Source of the DNA: a virus
Reading direction: 5' to 3' (one strand)
IMG/VR virus record: IMGVR_UViG_3300005355_000018
Coordinates: 1-28,559 of that record
DNA length: 28,559 bases
Under the pieces are notes generated by a model that was not told where the DNA came from, did no database searches, and saw only the letters and a list, made by a program, of their open reading frames with translations. The position numbers and the translations under genes are program-made. Positions 19,264 to 28,120 of this stretch are shown here, one piece after another. Every line of letters begins with the position of its first letter. The stretch's first letter is position 1.

Positions 19264-19601
19264 TATTTTAAGTCCTCATCGGTTGGAGGGTCGCGGGCGT
19301 CTATTCCCGACATCACCTTGATGTAGATTTCGCGCGCGTTGCGATGGCCGCGCAGCGCCCGGTCTTGGCTGGCCTGATTGGTGTCGGTCATCCAGTTCTG
19401 GAACAGCAGCGCAACCCGGCTTCGGTAGGCCGCCTCGACGCCCTGGCGGTCGAGCCGGTTCAGCTTGCGGTCGTAATCCGAGTGCGGCAGCGGGGGGTTA
19501 GTTTCGCTGGCCGCATGGCGCTCAAACTGCCCGAGCACAAGCAAGGTTATGGCCACGGTGGTCACGCCGACGACGATGCCGACAAACCGCTCCTGGTTCA
19601 C
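19263..19601 (-). CDS. Lysis-cassette membrane-anchored protein (112 aa)
   Basis: The GTG at 19601 overlaps the holin stop as GTGA; the frame extends further upstream but only across the holin gene. The product has one N-terminal membrane helix (ERFVGIVVGVTTVAITLLVL), then a soluble helical part with AYRSRVALLFQNWMTDTNQA and HRNAREIYIKVMSGIDARD. A single span followed by a periplasmic helix, located between holin and endolysin, is the layout of an i-spanin (Rz-like). No embedded Rz1 lipoprotein was recognised, so this role is only a suggestion. Confidence 0.65.
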   Translation of the reverse strand: MNQERFVGIVVGVTTVAITLLVLGQFERHAASETNPPLPHSDYDRKLNRLDRQGVEAAYRSRVALLFQNWMTDTNQASQDRALRGHRNAREIYIKVMSGIDARDPPTDEDLK

Positions 19602-19801
19602 GATGGCCACAAGGGAATGCCCGAACCGGCGAACAGCCGCCACAGGATCAGGATCGCCACCAGCACCAGAACGACGCCGAGGATCACGACCACCATGTGC
19701 GGAAGCACAATTCCGATTGCGCCCAGCACCCAGACGATCAAGTAGAAACACAACGCGAGGCCGCACAAATAAATCAGCGCATAGATGAGCCGCTCAACCA
19801 T
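19598..19801 (-). CDS. Holin-like two-span membrane protein (67 aa)
   Basis: Two hydrophobic helices fill almost the whole protein: LIYLCGLALCFYLIVWVLGA, then a short turn near PHM and VVVILGVVLVLVAILILW, ending FAGSGIPLWPS. Small size, two spans and the place immediately before the spanin-like and endolysin genes fit a class II-type holin that permits endolysin release. AGGAGGCGGCA stands before the ATG. It starts 10 bases after the stop of the 515-residue virion protein. Confidence 0.75.
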   Translation of the reverse strand: MVERLIYALIYLCGLALCFYLIVWVLGAIGIVLPHMVVVILGVVLVLVAILILWRLFAGSGIPLWPS

Positions 19802-19810
19802 TGCCGCCTC

Positions 19811-21358
19811 CTATTGCATATCGAATAGTGAAGGAGCGCCGCCGAGTATCGCCCCTTGCGCTGGGCCAAGATTGAGCGCCGGTCCCGTAGGCCCGCCAAC
19901 GCCCATGGAGGTTGCCAATGGCGAGCGGGCGCCGGCCATGCGCGACAGCATTTCGGCGCGGCTTCGCATCATGGCGTTGGACAGTCGCCGCGCGCCATAG
20001 CCAGCACCGACTGCTGCGGCATAGCGCGGATCACCCGTCGCGTAAGCCGTAGCGAGCCCGGCCCCTGCCATGATCCCATGGCCACCACCCAAGGCATTAC
20101 CGACCAGCCGCAACATATTTGGAAACGACGTGCTGCGGGTTGCCACCCGCAGCCGCTGGATTTCCTGCGGGGTGAAGCCTTCTTTCTTTGCCGGAGAAAT
20201 CCCCTTGTTATTGGGGCGGATGAAGGCCCGCAATTGCTGCCGGTAAGCATTCTCGACGTTCATGCCGGATGCCGCCGATGCCGCCTGATCCTCAGCCCGC
20301 TGGCGCAAGCTGTCGATTGCCCGCAAGCGGAATTCCGCCGCCGCATTGGCACGGGTTTCAGCCGCCAGTTTAGCGATCTGCGCAGCATCGCCCTTTAAGA
20401 CATCGGCGGGCGAAATCTTGGCCAGATAATCGTCAAGGCCGCGCATGGCATCGCGCGCCGCCTTCTGCTCAGTGGGGTTGGTGTAATTGCGCGCAACCGC
20501 GCCAAGCTGTTTGCGCAAGCTATCGAGATCATCGAATTTAACGCCGCCGCTGCCCCCGGTGAGCGGCGACATGATGCCTTTGTTGGCGGCATCGTCCAGC
20601 ACGCCGCTAACCTGCGGTGTCAGCTTGGGGTGAACTTCCGCATCGACCCTGATCCGGTTGACAGCACTCTGGATCGCTTGCGGCTTGATTTCGAGGTCTG
20701 CCGCCCGCAAGGCGGCATAGCCGGCATCAACCGCTGGCTTGAGTTCGTCGGCCGTGGGTGAGCCGAGATATCCCCTCGCCGTCCGGCCAATGCGGCCGAC
20801 CGCTGATCCGATCACCGGAAGCGCCGCCCCGAGGCCGCCGCCAATTTCGGCCGCCGTGGTAGCATCCTCTCCCCGCGCCAACGCATCAGCGGCGCTAATG
20901 CCAGCCCCAGAGGCCGCCCCGCGAGCTACGTTACCGCCAAGCTGCAGCGCCTTGCCGCCCAGCGTGGTAGCCGTTATGGGAGCCGCTCCTAGCATCTTGG
21001 CGCCGAGCGCGGTTGCCCCTAGCGGGGCCGTGGCCAGCGCCCCGCCAAGCATCTGCGCCGCCGTCGATGCAATCGGCTGGTCTTTTTCAACTTGTTCATA
21101 GCGGGCCTGCCGTTCTGGCAAGTTGGCCGCATAGCGTTCAGACCATGACGCCCCCGGCTTGCCAACGCCGGTCAGCGGTTGTGCAGCCGCTCGGATCGCA
21201 GCTTCCGCCTGCGGGATGTAGGCCCCAAGTACGGGAATGCCGCGCAACACCATGCCGGCACTCACGTCATCGTCAGCCGCTGGCAATGTCCAATCATCGG
21301 CAGCGCCAGCCTTTGCCGGCCCTTGCGGAGCATCGGGCACAAACCAATCGTCGGCCAT
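19811..21358 (-). CDS. Putative internal virion / DNA-ejection protein (515 aa)
   Basis: The N-terminus MADDWFVPDAPQ and the Ala/Gly-rich helical body (AAAQPLTGVGKPGASWSERY, then LGGKALQLGGNVARGAASGA) lack catalytic motifs. They match the composition of podovirus ejection proteins, which are packed in the head and enter the cell with the DNA. A mid region (FDDLDSLRKQLGAVARNYTN, then AARDAMRGLDDYLAKI) is helical and recurs in phage proteins of this kind. The Gly/Ala stretch near the C-terminus could insert in membranes. It starts by TAATG overlap and is the third of three similar ejection-type genes. Confidence 0.7.
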   Translation of the reverse strand: MADDWFVPDAPQGPAKAGAADDWTLPAADDDVSAGMVLRGIPVLGAYIPQAEAAIRAAAQPLTGVGKPGASWSERYAANLPERQARYEQVEKDQPIASTAAQMLGGALATAPLGATALGAKMLGAAPITATTLGGKALQLGGNVARGAASGAGISAADALARGEDATTAAEIGGGLGAALPVIGSAVGRIGRTARGYLGSPTADELKPAVDAGYAALRAADLEIKPQAIQSAVNRIRVDAEVHPKLTPQVSGVLDDAANKGIMSPLTGGSGGVKFDDLDSLRKQLGAVARNYTNPTEQKAARDAMRGLDDYLAKISPADVLKGDAAQIAKLAAETRANAAAEFRLRAIDSLRQRAEDQAASAASGMNVENAYRQQLRAFIRPNNKGISPAKKEGFTPQEIQRLRVATRSTSFPNMLRLVGNALGGGHGIMAGAGLATAYATGDPRYAAAVGAGYGARRLSNAMMRSRAEMLSRMAGARSPLATSMGVGGPTGPALNLGPAQGAILGGAPSLFDMQ

Positions 21359-22515
21359 TAGATCGGCCTCCCGGCTGCATCTACGATCGTTCCATCAGGC
21401 AATTTCCACTGATTGCGACTTGGGCTGTAATAGGAACCCTGCGGTACATTGGCCGGTCGCTGCGGGGCCGATCCGCCACGGCCCGCAGTTGGTGGCACCC
21501 CGCTAGAGGTCGCTTCGGTGGTAACAGCAGTCGGCGGTTGGCCCGCCGCTGCCGCTGCATGTGCGGCTCTTCGGCGTTCCAATACGTCGCGCGGGATACC
21601 GCCCCGGCCTCGGAAGGCTTCTTCCTCCGACCGTTTTAATTCATCGTGAAGCTGGTCAAACTTTTGCAGCATCCGGGTGCTGCTGTCGGTGGGCTGGATT
21701 TCATAGCGCGCAACGTATTTTTGCGCCTCTGGAATGCTCATCCCGGCTCCGGTCAATGCACGGAGCAACGCCTCGGCACCAGATTTGACTTTGGCGGCAA
21801 GCGCACCCTCATCGCCCATATTGAGATACGTTTTGACTTTCCCCGTGATGCTATCGGTTGCCATACCGCTTGCGATTTGCGAGCGAATAACCGGAGCCTC
21901 ATCAAGAAATTTCCCCCCCATTGCTACACGGGCCGACGTTTCAGCCGGAAGCGGCTTGCCTTCCTCGTTGAGCGCGCCGCCGCCTGCAATCCAGTACTTT
22001 ACCTTCGGATCATTGGGGTCCATCCCAAGATTTTTAGCGATGGTCTGCCGCTGCTCGGCCTGCGCGGCAAGATTGCCCTCGGATTTAGTGGAATACCATT
22101 GCTTGCCAAATTGTGCATGCTCCGGCGTGCCGGGGGTCAGCCCGAGGTCACGCGCCGCCCGGGTGAATTCGGTCGGGGCGTTGGCAGGATCGCTACGCGC
22201 AAACGTGCGCTCGAAATTAGCTTGGGCCTGCGCGCGATCCGCCGCGTGCTGACTGCGCGCCATCGCCGCCTCCGCCGCGCGCTGCCGACGCTCTGCTGCC
22301 GCCGTTGCCGTGCGGGCATCAAGCTGCGCGCCGCCCTGGAAGCCTTCCAGGGCATTGCCCCAGGTGCTCTGGCCGCGCAGCGGGTTGCTCGGCTGCAGCA
22401 TCCCCATGCCGAGCCCGATCAGGGAATTGGACCGGCTTTGCAGCGCACCGCCAAAGTCGGTCGCCTGTCCGGCAGCATCCTGCGGCTGGAACATATCCCA
22501 AAGGCTGGTTGGCAT
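21358..22515 (-). CDS. Putative virion / DNA-transfer protein (385 aa)
   Basis: The protein opens with MPTSLWDMFQPQDAA and a Gly/Met patch. A long Ala/Arg/Gln coiled coil follows (TATAAAERRQRAAEAAMARS and QHAADRAQAQANFERTFARS), then a globular middle (DLGLTPGTPEHAQFGKQWYS). A Pro-rich linker leads to the C-terminal GSYYSPSRNQWKLPDGTIVD. The long helix and its place between two Ala/Gly-rich virion genes suggest an ejection or tail-extension protein. GAGGTAGACC lies before the ATG at 22515. No catalytic motif seen. Confidence 0.7.
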   Translation of the reverse strand: MPTSLWDMFQPQDAAGQATDFGGALQSRSNSLIGLGMGMLQPSNPLRGQSTWGNALEGFQGGAQLDARTATAAAERRQRAAEAAMARSQHAADRAQAQANFERTFARSDPANAPTEFTRAARDLGLTPGTPEHAQFGKQWYSTKSEGNLAAQAEQRQTIAKNLGMDPNDPKVKYWIAGGGALNEEGKPLPAETSARVAMGGKFLDEAPVIRSQIASGMATDSITGKVKTYLNMGDEGALAAKVKSGAEALLRALTGAGMSIPEAQKYVARYEIQPTDSSTRMLQKFDQLHDELKRSEEEAFRGRGGIPRDVLERRRAAHAAAAAGQPPTAVTTEATSSGVPPTAGRGGSAPQRPANVPQGSYYSPSRNQWKLPDGTIVDAAGRPI

Positions 22516-22523
22516 GGTCTACC

Positions 22524-23366
22524 TCACATCATTCCGAGCAGGCCGCCGCCCAGCGCCCCGATGCCGGCGCCCACCGGCCCGCCAAACGAGGCTCCGATGC
22601 CGGCACCCGCCAGGCCGCCGCCGAGCAGTTTCTGAATGGTCGAGGGCTGGTTGATCGGGGTGGTCTGCGTGCCCACCATGCTGCCGCCCAACGCTCCCGC
22701 GCCGCCACTTATTGCGTTGTAGCGGGCAAGATTTTCCCACGGGTAGGCTTGCTGTGCGTTGTACAGCTTAATCTGATCGTCGAGTTGTTTCTGTGCGCGC
22801 TCCTGATTGTATTGTCCGAGCGCCATCAGGCTTTGCGCCGGTGCATATCGCGCCTGGTCGAGCGTGGGCATCAGCTGCGCCCATTGGCCCGCGCGTTGCA
22901 GGCCCTGATTGTAGTCCTCCGCCAGGATCGGGTTTGCGCTCTCGGCCAGCGCCCGCGCCATCACGTCGGTGTGCTGGCCCGAGCCGTAGCGGCCGGCACC
23001 ACTCATGCTGGAATTGATGCGGTCGCCAATCCGGCGGTTGGACGTATCGAGGATGGCTTGCAGATACGGGTTTTGCTGCCCGGCGGTCTGGATCTGCTGC
23101 GTCCCGAGTTGCCTCGCGGCATTGATGCCGATCGACCCACCAAGCTCGGGCTGGGAAATATTCTGCTGCGCGAGCATGGATTGCGATGTCAGCGGGTCCA
23201 GCCCCGCTTGCGTCGAGCCGGTATAGGGCTGATATCCCAAGCTGTTCTGATAGAACCCCTGGGCATTATTCATTGCCTCGACTAGATGAGGCTGCGCCGC
23301 CGACCACGGATCTTTCGTTTGCGTGGTCTGCTGCGTGACAGGAGTCTGTCCACCGCTGGATGCCAT
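22524..23366 (-). CDS. Putative virion internal protein with Gly-zipper tail (280 aa)
   Basis: The start MASSGGQTPVTQQTTQTKDP leads to PWSAAQPHLVEAMNNAQGFY. This 'P-W-x-x-x-Q-P-x-L ... A-x-x-x-Y' opening is common in phage proteins lying between tail and ejection genes. The middle is Gln/Ala-rich and helical (YNQERAQKQLDDQIKLYNAQ). The last 45 residues are a glycine zipper (LLGGGLAGAGIGASFGGPVG), typical of membrane-inserting ejection proteins. The ATG at 23366 overlaps the GNAT-like gene's stop as TGATG; the longer upstream start is less likely. Confidence 0.7.
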   Translation of the reverse strand: MASSGGQTPVTQQTTQTKDPWSAAQPHLVEAMNNAQGFYQNSLGYQPYTGSTQAGLDPLTSQSMLAQQNISQPELGGSIGINAARQLGTQQIQTAGQQNPYLQAILDTSNRRIGDRINSSMSGAGRYGSGQHTDVMARALAESANPILAEDYNQGLQRAGQWAQLMPTLDQARYAPAQSLMALGQYNQERAQKQLDDQIKLYNAQQAYPWENLARYNAISGGAGALGGSMVGTQTTPINQPSTIQKLLGGGLAGAGIGASFGGPVGAGIGALGGGLLGMM

Positions 23367-23782
23367 CAGAGCACCTTTTCCATCATCACATGGGTTTCGT
23401 GGTAGCCGTGCTGCTTGAGAAACGGTTTCCAGCCCGGCCGGCATATCGGGCGGATAACAGCGCAGCCAACGTGTTCCTTGAGATAGCGTTCAAGCTCGCC
23501 GATCAGGTGTTGCCAATCCTTGCGACTGTGGCCGGTCGTCCAGACGAGTTCAGCGATCAGGTCATCGCCGCGGCGGTGATAGGTGATGCCGAGCAGCGCC
23601 ACCGCCCGCAGCGCGTCCTCGTCCCAAATCAGGATCGGCTGCACATCCTTGCGCTCCACCTTGGCCAGCAGGGTGAGAACCGTTTCCTTCGATCGCTTGG
23701 CAATGGCGGGCAGGAATTGCGACCAGTGCCCGGCGGTGCGCGCCAATGCCTCGTCGGTCATCGGAATAGGCAGCAGCTGCAC
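23366..23782 (-). CDS. GNAT-like phage protein, copy 2 (138 aa)
   Basis: The fold order is that of the protein at 6622-6981: an N-terminal helical segment with W-x-x-F-L, a strand pair ILIWDEDALRAVALLGITYH, then WQHLIGELERYLKEHVGCAV and R-P-G-W-K-P-F-L-K-Q-H-G-Y. The R-x-G-W and final H-G-Y match the acetyltransferase-like C-terminal half. I choose GTG at 23782, just after the fibre gene stop, because VQLLPI looks like the usual family beginning; ATG at 23761 is the alternative. Enzymatic function is unproven. Confidence 0.7.
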   Translation of the reverse strand: MQLLPIPMTDEALARTAGHWSQFLPAIAKRSKETVLTLLAKVERKDVQPILIWDEDALRAVALLGITYHRRGDDLIAELVWTTGHSRKDWQHLIGELERYLKEHVGCAVIRPICRPGWKPFLKQHGYHETHVMMEKVL

Positions 23783-23783
23783 G

Positions 23784-24728
23784 TTACTTGGCGATGCCGT
23801 AGAGCGTGAACGTGCCCGAGGCAATGTTGCCGGATGACATCAGGAATTGGATGCCGTTGATCGGCGATGCCGCGGAAATATACATGCCGGCGCTGGTGAC
23901 CAGATACAGATGGACGGCGTCGAAATACGCCAGGGACGAATTGATGGGATTGAGCTTGCTGCTGTGTGGTGCCGTCAACCGCACCTCGCCCCCGACCGAA
24001 CAGGTGACAGCATTGCTCAATGGCCCCGTCAACGGATACCAGATGGTTCCCTCGGCACCGCCCGCCAAGTTGGTGCCAGCACTGCTCAACAAATTGGCCG
24101 CATAGAAATAGTCGGTTGCGCCGGATTTCCACGTCGCCCCGCTGTCGAGGCTGATCTGCATCACCAGCGTTGCCAAATTGGTCGCCGGCACCACGTCGGA
24201 AAGCACGACAAGACATTCGTCATAGGCGGCAATTCCACTGGTAGTGAATTGAACACTCGCCGCGCCGCTGGCAGTGATCGTGCCCAGCGGCGTCGCGCTC
24301 TGCTTGGACCGCAGCAATACCCAGTTGGTGCCGTTGTAGACAAACTCGGCGTAGGTATCCGCCACCAGTTCGCCGCCGATCAGGTCGGTTGCGTACATGG
24401 TCTTGATCCCAACCGCGCCGAGGCCATCCATTTCCAGCGTGGCGGTGGCGGTGTTGGTCAGGCTCGGCCCGATCTTGAGCAGCACGCGCAAGCCGGTCGG
24501 CACCGTGGTGTAGGTCACGCCGGAAGTAAACGTCTGCGCGTTGGCGGTGCCGCCGGTGACAATCGAGCCATTGTGGAGATTTCGATCCTTGGCGTGCGCC
24601 GCCATCATCGAGCGTGCGGAATTGTTGACGCTCGCGCGCGGTTGTCCCTCGGCCCAATTGATCGAGGTGTCGGAATTGCCGTTGTTGACGGCGGTAACCG
24701 ACCAATCCTGGATATTTTCACCGGGCAT
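23784..24728 (-). CDS. Tail fibre-like protein (314 aa)
   Basis: The N-terminus NGNSDTSINWAEGQPRASVN with NSARSMMAAHAKDR is the well-known opening of many phage tail-fibre or short-fibre proteins. A repeat-like beta region follows (TFTSGVTYTTVPTGLRVLLK, then YAEFVYNGTNWVLLRSK), as in fibre shafts, and the C-terminal 130 residues look like a beta-sandwich receptor-binding tip (LVVLSDVVPATNLATLVMQI). TGAGGGATCACACTC lies before the ATG. It probably binds the host receptor. Confidence 0.8.
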   Translation of the reverse strand: MPGENIQDWSVTAVNNGNSDTSINWAEGQPRASVNNSARSMMAAHAKDRNLHNGSIVTGGTANAQTFTSGVTYTTVPTGLRVLLKIGPSLTNTATATLEMDGLGAVGIKTMYATDLIGGELVADTYAEFVYNGTNWVLLRSKQSATPLGTITASGAASVQFTTSGIAAYDECLVVLSDVVPATNLATLVMQISLDSGATWKSGATDYFYAANLLSSAGTNLAGGAEGTIWYPLTGPLSNAVTCSVGGEVRLTAPHSSKLNPINSSLAYFDAVHLYLVTSAGMYISAASPINGIQFLMSSGNIASGTFTLYGIAK

Positions 24729-24740
24729 GAGTGTGATCCC

Positions 24741-25034
24741 TCAGAGCATCTTGTTGATGGCGTTCTCTACTGCTGACTGCAGCCCGGCATCATCGATTGT
24801 ACCGCCCGCCCCTTGTACCGCCTGATCCATCACCGCCACCGGCGTGACCTGCACGGCCGCCACCTCTGGCGCTAACATGGTGTTGCTCGCCCACTTGATG
24901 CGGGTGTTGTGCGCGGGCGTGTTGGTCGGCTCGCCGTTGATGTACGTTGCGAACTTCAAGCACGCCACCTTGACGCGGCCGATGAATTCCGCGTCTTTCA
25001 TCAGCGCCGCCGAAGCATTGTAATCGAGTGCCAT
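24741..25034 (-). CDS. Conserved-looking tail-region hypothetical (97 aa)
   Basis: MALDYNASAALMKDAEFIGR, VKVACLKFATYINGEPTN and HNTRIKWASNTM form a pattern I recognise from small phage proteins beside tail or fibre genes ('MALDY ... F-x-x-R-V-K-V-A', 'A-H-N-x-R-x-x-W-A'). No function has been assigned that I know of. The end (LQSAVENAINKML) is helical. TAATG overlap with the upstream gene. Confidence 0.7.
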   Translation of the reverse strand: MALDYNASAALMKDAEFIGRVKVACLKFATYINGEPTNTPAHNTRIKWASNTMLAPEVAAVQVTPVAVMDQAVQGAGGTIDDAGLQSAVENAINKML

Positions 25035-25636
25035 TATCTTATCCTTCGTGCCCGAACGTGAGAATTAGTGATCGACATCGATCCCGCCGAAATGTAGCAG
25101 ATCATCTGCAGATAAACCGTTGCCGGTGCAGCAAGTGAGAACCTTTGCATACCCGAAGCCACAACAAGGCCGGTAGTCTGCACCCAGGCATCGTGACTAT
25201 TGAAGCTCACTAGCGAGCCAATAGGCGCACCGCTTGCGAGCGATGCGCCGGTGCAGATGTAACCCTGAACAACGCCGGTGCCGACCGCGACACTGAACAC
25301 CACACCGCCGCTCACGTCCCAGTCGCCCGCCGACAGCGCGATGGTAACCGCCGTTTGCCATGTGGATGGCGTCAAAACGCTGGTGGCGGCGGTGCTGGCT
25401 TCGATATATTCGCCGATCACACCCGCCGCGGCATTACTGCCGTCGGTGACACCCACGAGCGATTGATAGCCGCTGAGATCGATCGTCAGGTTTCCGCCGG
25501 TGACCGCCAGCGGCGAGGTCACCGAGGTGATCAGGCCGGCGCCGGTGCCCGCAATACCGAGCGCATTGCGCGCGGTGTAGGGGTCGCGGGCGTTGTCAAA
25601 CTGTATGCGGTACGGTGGCCGCAGATCCTCGGTCAT
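25034..25636 (-). CDS. Beta-rich fibre/spike-associated protein (200 aa)
   Basis: The product begins with a short basic peptide (MTEDLRPPYRIQFDNARDPY), then GTGAGLITSVTSPLAVTGGN followed by LTIDLSG, a collar motif frequent at the base of fibres and spikes. The remaining 140 residues are Ser/Thr/Gly/Val-rich beta strands (WDVSGGVVFSVAVGTGVVQG), resembling trimeric tip domains. It is made next to the tail hub and overlaps that gene as ATGA. I infer a second receptor-binding or decoration protein. Confidence 0.65.
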   Translation of the reverse strand: MTEDLRPPYRIQFDNARDPYTARNALGIAGTGAGLITSVTSPLAVTGGNLTIDLSGYQSLVGVTDGSNAAAGVIGEYIEASTAATSVLTPSTWQTAVTIALSAGDWDVSGGVVFSVAVGTGVVQGYICTGASLASGAPIGSLVSFNSHDAWVQTTGLVVASGMQRFSLAAPATVYLQMICYISAGSMSITNSHVRARRIR

Positions 25637-27138
25637 AGCGTGACGCCATCACCATCAGGCTGCACGTTGACCGCCACCCCCTGGGCATGGGTCCAGGGGG
25701 AAGCATTCGGGATCATGCGCCGGAAGCGATGCAGCCGCGCCGAGGTCATCACGAACGCCGATCCCACCGTTGGCTCGATGTCGAGTGGCGGCGTCCATTC
25801 CAGCGTCGCACCCAAGCTCTCGCGGGTGCCGTTTGTGATCGAACCCGGCGCACTCGAGGTGGCATCATCGATCGGGTACACTTCATCGACGAAGGCGCGG
25901 CGGCCCGGCACCAGATGCGTTTCCGCGGTTTCCATCGTGGCCGGCAGGTTGGGCCCGGCGAGCGTGGAAAGAAATCCATCCTCGTCAATCGCGCCGATCG
26001 ACGGGCGCCCGCCCCTGTAGGCAAAACTGTCGAGCCCATGCGCGGCGCTGTCAAGCAGTGCGTCGTCAACTTCCGGCCCAGTGGTATCGAGGTCGAGCCC
26101 GGCCGACGACAGCAGGCCCCACACCTGGGCGCTTTCGCTGGCCTTGGTCCAACGCCCATTCGACCAATCGAAAATGATCACCTTGTCATACATCGGGCTT
26201 GCCGATGATGCGTGGAACGCCCACACGATGCGCGGCTTGTTCACCCCGGCGAGGCAGTGAACCACATCGCGCCGGGTTTCGTCGGAGTTGGCAAGGAACC
26301 ACTCGTTGACCTTGTCGGCGCCGATCGGTGTGACGCTCTGGCCGCTGATAGAATAGAAGCCGTCCTCGGCGACAAAATAGAGCACGTTGCCGATGGCCGA
26401 AAACCCGTACTTGGACACGCTGCCGCGGTCGTGCAGCACCCGAGTAAAATTGAAAATGTAGGTTGTGTCGCCGGGCAGGAATTGCATCGTTCTGATGGTG
26501 CGATCCTGCACCACATAGCCGACCTCGGCGCCGGCCACGCCCTGCACCGGGCCGCCGTCCGGGAATTCCTGCATATCGCAAAGGTTGGTGCCAACCGTCC
26601 AGCCCGTGATGTCGTTGATGGCCGACCAGATGATGCAGCGATTGTTAAAGGCGCCGCTGGTTTCCAGCCGCGACAGGAACAGAAACTCGCCGATTGTGGC
26701 GACGTGTCCGGCCCGCGGCGGCGAGCCCGGCAACACCACGAAATTGCCGCCGACATCGATATCAACGTATTGCGGAGCATCGTTGATGTTGACCGCTACA
26801 AGCTTCGAGCCGAATTGCGCGAACGACCACAACTCGGTTGGCGGCACGTTATAGGCGCCGCCCACGGCACGGCTGATGTCGACCCAGCCGGCGAGCGACC
26901 ATGAATACAGCTTGGTGGTAGTGCCGGCGTAGATTTTCCAGCCACCGCTCGCAGTGCGCGCGGAGTACAGCCCGCACACCCGGTCGGACAGCGCAGTGGC
27001 GCTGAACGGCAGCAGCGACGGAAACGGCAGGTAGGAATTCACCCCGGCGAATACGTTCTCCACCTCCGACGCGAACTTGCTGTCCAGGGTGGCCACATCG
27101 GGCCGCCACTCGGAGAATTCGACCGGCGTCGGCTTCAT
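25633..27138 (-). CDS. P22 gp10-like tail hub / packaged-DNA stabilisation protein (501 aa)
   Basis: This family closes the head-tail channel in P22-like podoviruses. Features seen: EWRPDVATLDSKFASEVENV near the start, repeated beta-propeller-like segments (LYSARTASGGWKIYAGTTTK), VVQDRTIRTMQFLPGDTTYI in the middle, and AIGNVLYFVAEDGFYSISGQ followed by PIGADKVNEWF, the best-preserved family region. Length about 500 is typical. AGGTGACCCC precedes the ATG. The adaptor gene comes just before it and fibre genes follow, matching the usual podovirus tail order. Confidence 0.85.
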   Translation of the reverse strand: MKPTPVEFSEWRPDVATLDSKFASEVENVFAGVNSYLPFPSLLPFSATALSDRVCGLYSARTASGGWKIYAGTTTKLYSWSLAGWVDISRAVGGAYNVPPTELWSFAQFGSKLVAVNINDAPQYVDIDVGGNFVVLPGSPPRAGHVATIGEFLFLSRLETSGAFNNRCIIWSAINDITGWTVGTNLCDMQEFPDGGPVQGVAGAEVGYVVQDRTIRTMQFLPGDTTYIFNFTRVLHDRGSVSKYGFSAIGNVLYFVAEDGFYSISGQSVTPIGADKVNEWFLANSDETRRDVVHCLAGVNKPRIVWAFHASSASPMYDKVIIFDWSNGRWTKASESAQVWGLLSSAGLDLDTTGPEVDDALLDSAAHGLDSFAYRGGRPSIGAIDEDGFLSTLAGPNLPATMETAETHLVPGRRAFVDEVYPIDDATSSAPGSITNGTRESLGATLEWTPPLDIEPTVGSAFVMTSARLHRFRRMIPNASPWTHAQGVAVNVQPDGDGVTL

Positions 27139-27147
27139 GGGGTCACC

Positions 27148-27780
27148 TTAGTAATAGGTCGCGGTGCGCACCGCAGGCGAGGTGGCGCCAGTGGTCATGG
27201 CGTAACGCTGGATAATCTCCTGGAATGCTTCATCGCGCCGCGCCTTGTAGAGTTGCGCCATTTCGGCATTGCGCTGCACGGCGGCAAGTTCGGTGATCAC
27301 GCCGAACAGATACGCATTTGGATACTCTGTCAGTAACCAATTGGTGGTCGCGTTGGCACCGACCAGCGTCGGAATTTTCTGGTAGTAGTGGAATTCATAG
27401 GCGCCGACGCGATCGTCCACTGGGCGTACCTTGAAGGTGTTGCCCTCGATAGTGAACAGTCGATCATAGCCGCGGCCTACCGGCGGCAGATAGGCTGGAT
27501 GGACGTATTCAAGCTCATTATAGGGCGGGACGGTGGTCGGGGTTGTGACTGCGGGAACGGTCGGCCGCACCGTGCGCCAGGTGATGTAGTCCGTTGGCAG
27601 TGCCACGTCGCCGCTGACGGTGGTCAGCAGCGTGCTGGTTTCCATCGGCAGCACCCGCAGCCGGGAATTGGCCGCGGTTTCAAATAGCTGCGTGCAGTTG
27701 TCATAGCGATTGGCCAGCCGCTGATGAAACAGGTAGGCCGACAATTCGCTTTTCAACTCGCCGTAGTTACTGATCGCCAT
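27148..27780 (-). CDS. Tail adaptor / head-completion protein (210 aa)
   Basis: The beginning MAISNYGELKSELSAYLFHQ with CTQLFETAANSRLRVLPMET, then TTVSGDVALPTDYITWRTV, is the standard opening of phage adaptor (P22 gp4- or T7 gp11-like) proteins that join portal and tail hub. RLFTIEGNTFKVRP and YEFHYYQKIPTL fit the following strands, and LLTEYPNAYLFGVITELAAV is the conserved C-terminal helix. AAGGGAAAACGGCA stands before the ATG, which lies 14 bases inside the end of the previous gene. Confidence 0.82.
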   Translation of the reverse strand: MAISNYGELKSELSAYLFHQRLANRYDNCTQLFETAANSRLRVLPMETSTLLTTVSGDVALPTDYITWRTVRPTVPAVTTPTTVPPYNELEYVHPAYLPPVGRGYDRLFTIEGNTFKVRPVDDRVGAYEFHYYQKIPTLVGANATTNWLLTEYPNAYLFGVITELAAVQRNAEMAQLYKARRDEAFQEIIQRYAMTTGATSPAVRTATYY

Positions 27781-28120
27781 TGCCGTTTTCCCTTATGCGC
27801 GGCGGTCGTCCGCGCCGTCGCTTGGGTTCGTCCTCGGGTTCCGGCGGATAGTCGGGAAACGGCCCCGGCGGGGTGTTGGTCCACGTTTCTGGCCGGATCA
27901 GGCCGATCGGCAGTGATTGCTCGGGCTGGGGAGATTGTGGGGGTGCATTTTCCTCAACCCGAAAGAACCGATTGCCCCGCGCCTTCTTGATCATCCACTC
28001 GTCAGTGATCTCCACCTTGTCGCCGGCCGTGAATAAGACGCCGTTCCACGTACAGCTATCGAGAGGGGTTTCCCCCTCCCGATAACCTTCGGTGCTTCCA
28101 AGCCAGGTTAGCTTGGCCAT
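27767..28120 (-). CDS. Head/neck accessory protein with AT-hook-like tail (117 aa)
   Basis: Residues 1-55 form a small beta domain (LDSCTWNGVLFTAGDKVEIT, then DEWMIKKARGNRFFRVEE) similar to short phage proteins encoded between capsid and connector genes. The rest is Pro/Glu-rich, ending KRRRGRPPRIRENG, where R-G-R-P is an AT-hook core. TAATG overlap joins it to the upstream gene. A head-tail connector or decoration role is inferred from order. Confidence 0.65.
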   Translation of the reverse strand: MAKLTWLGSTEGYREGETPLDSCTWNGVLFTAGDKVEITDEWMIKKARGNRFFRVEENAPPQSPQPEQSLPIGLIRPETWTNTPPGPFPDYPPEPEDEPKRRRGRPPRIRENGNGDQ

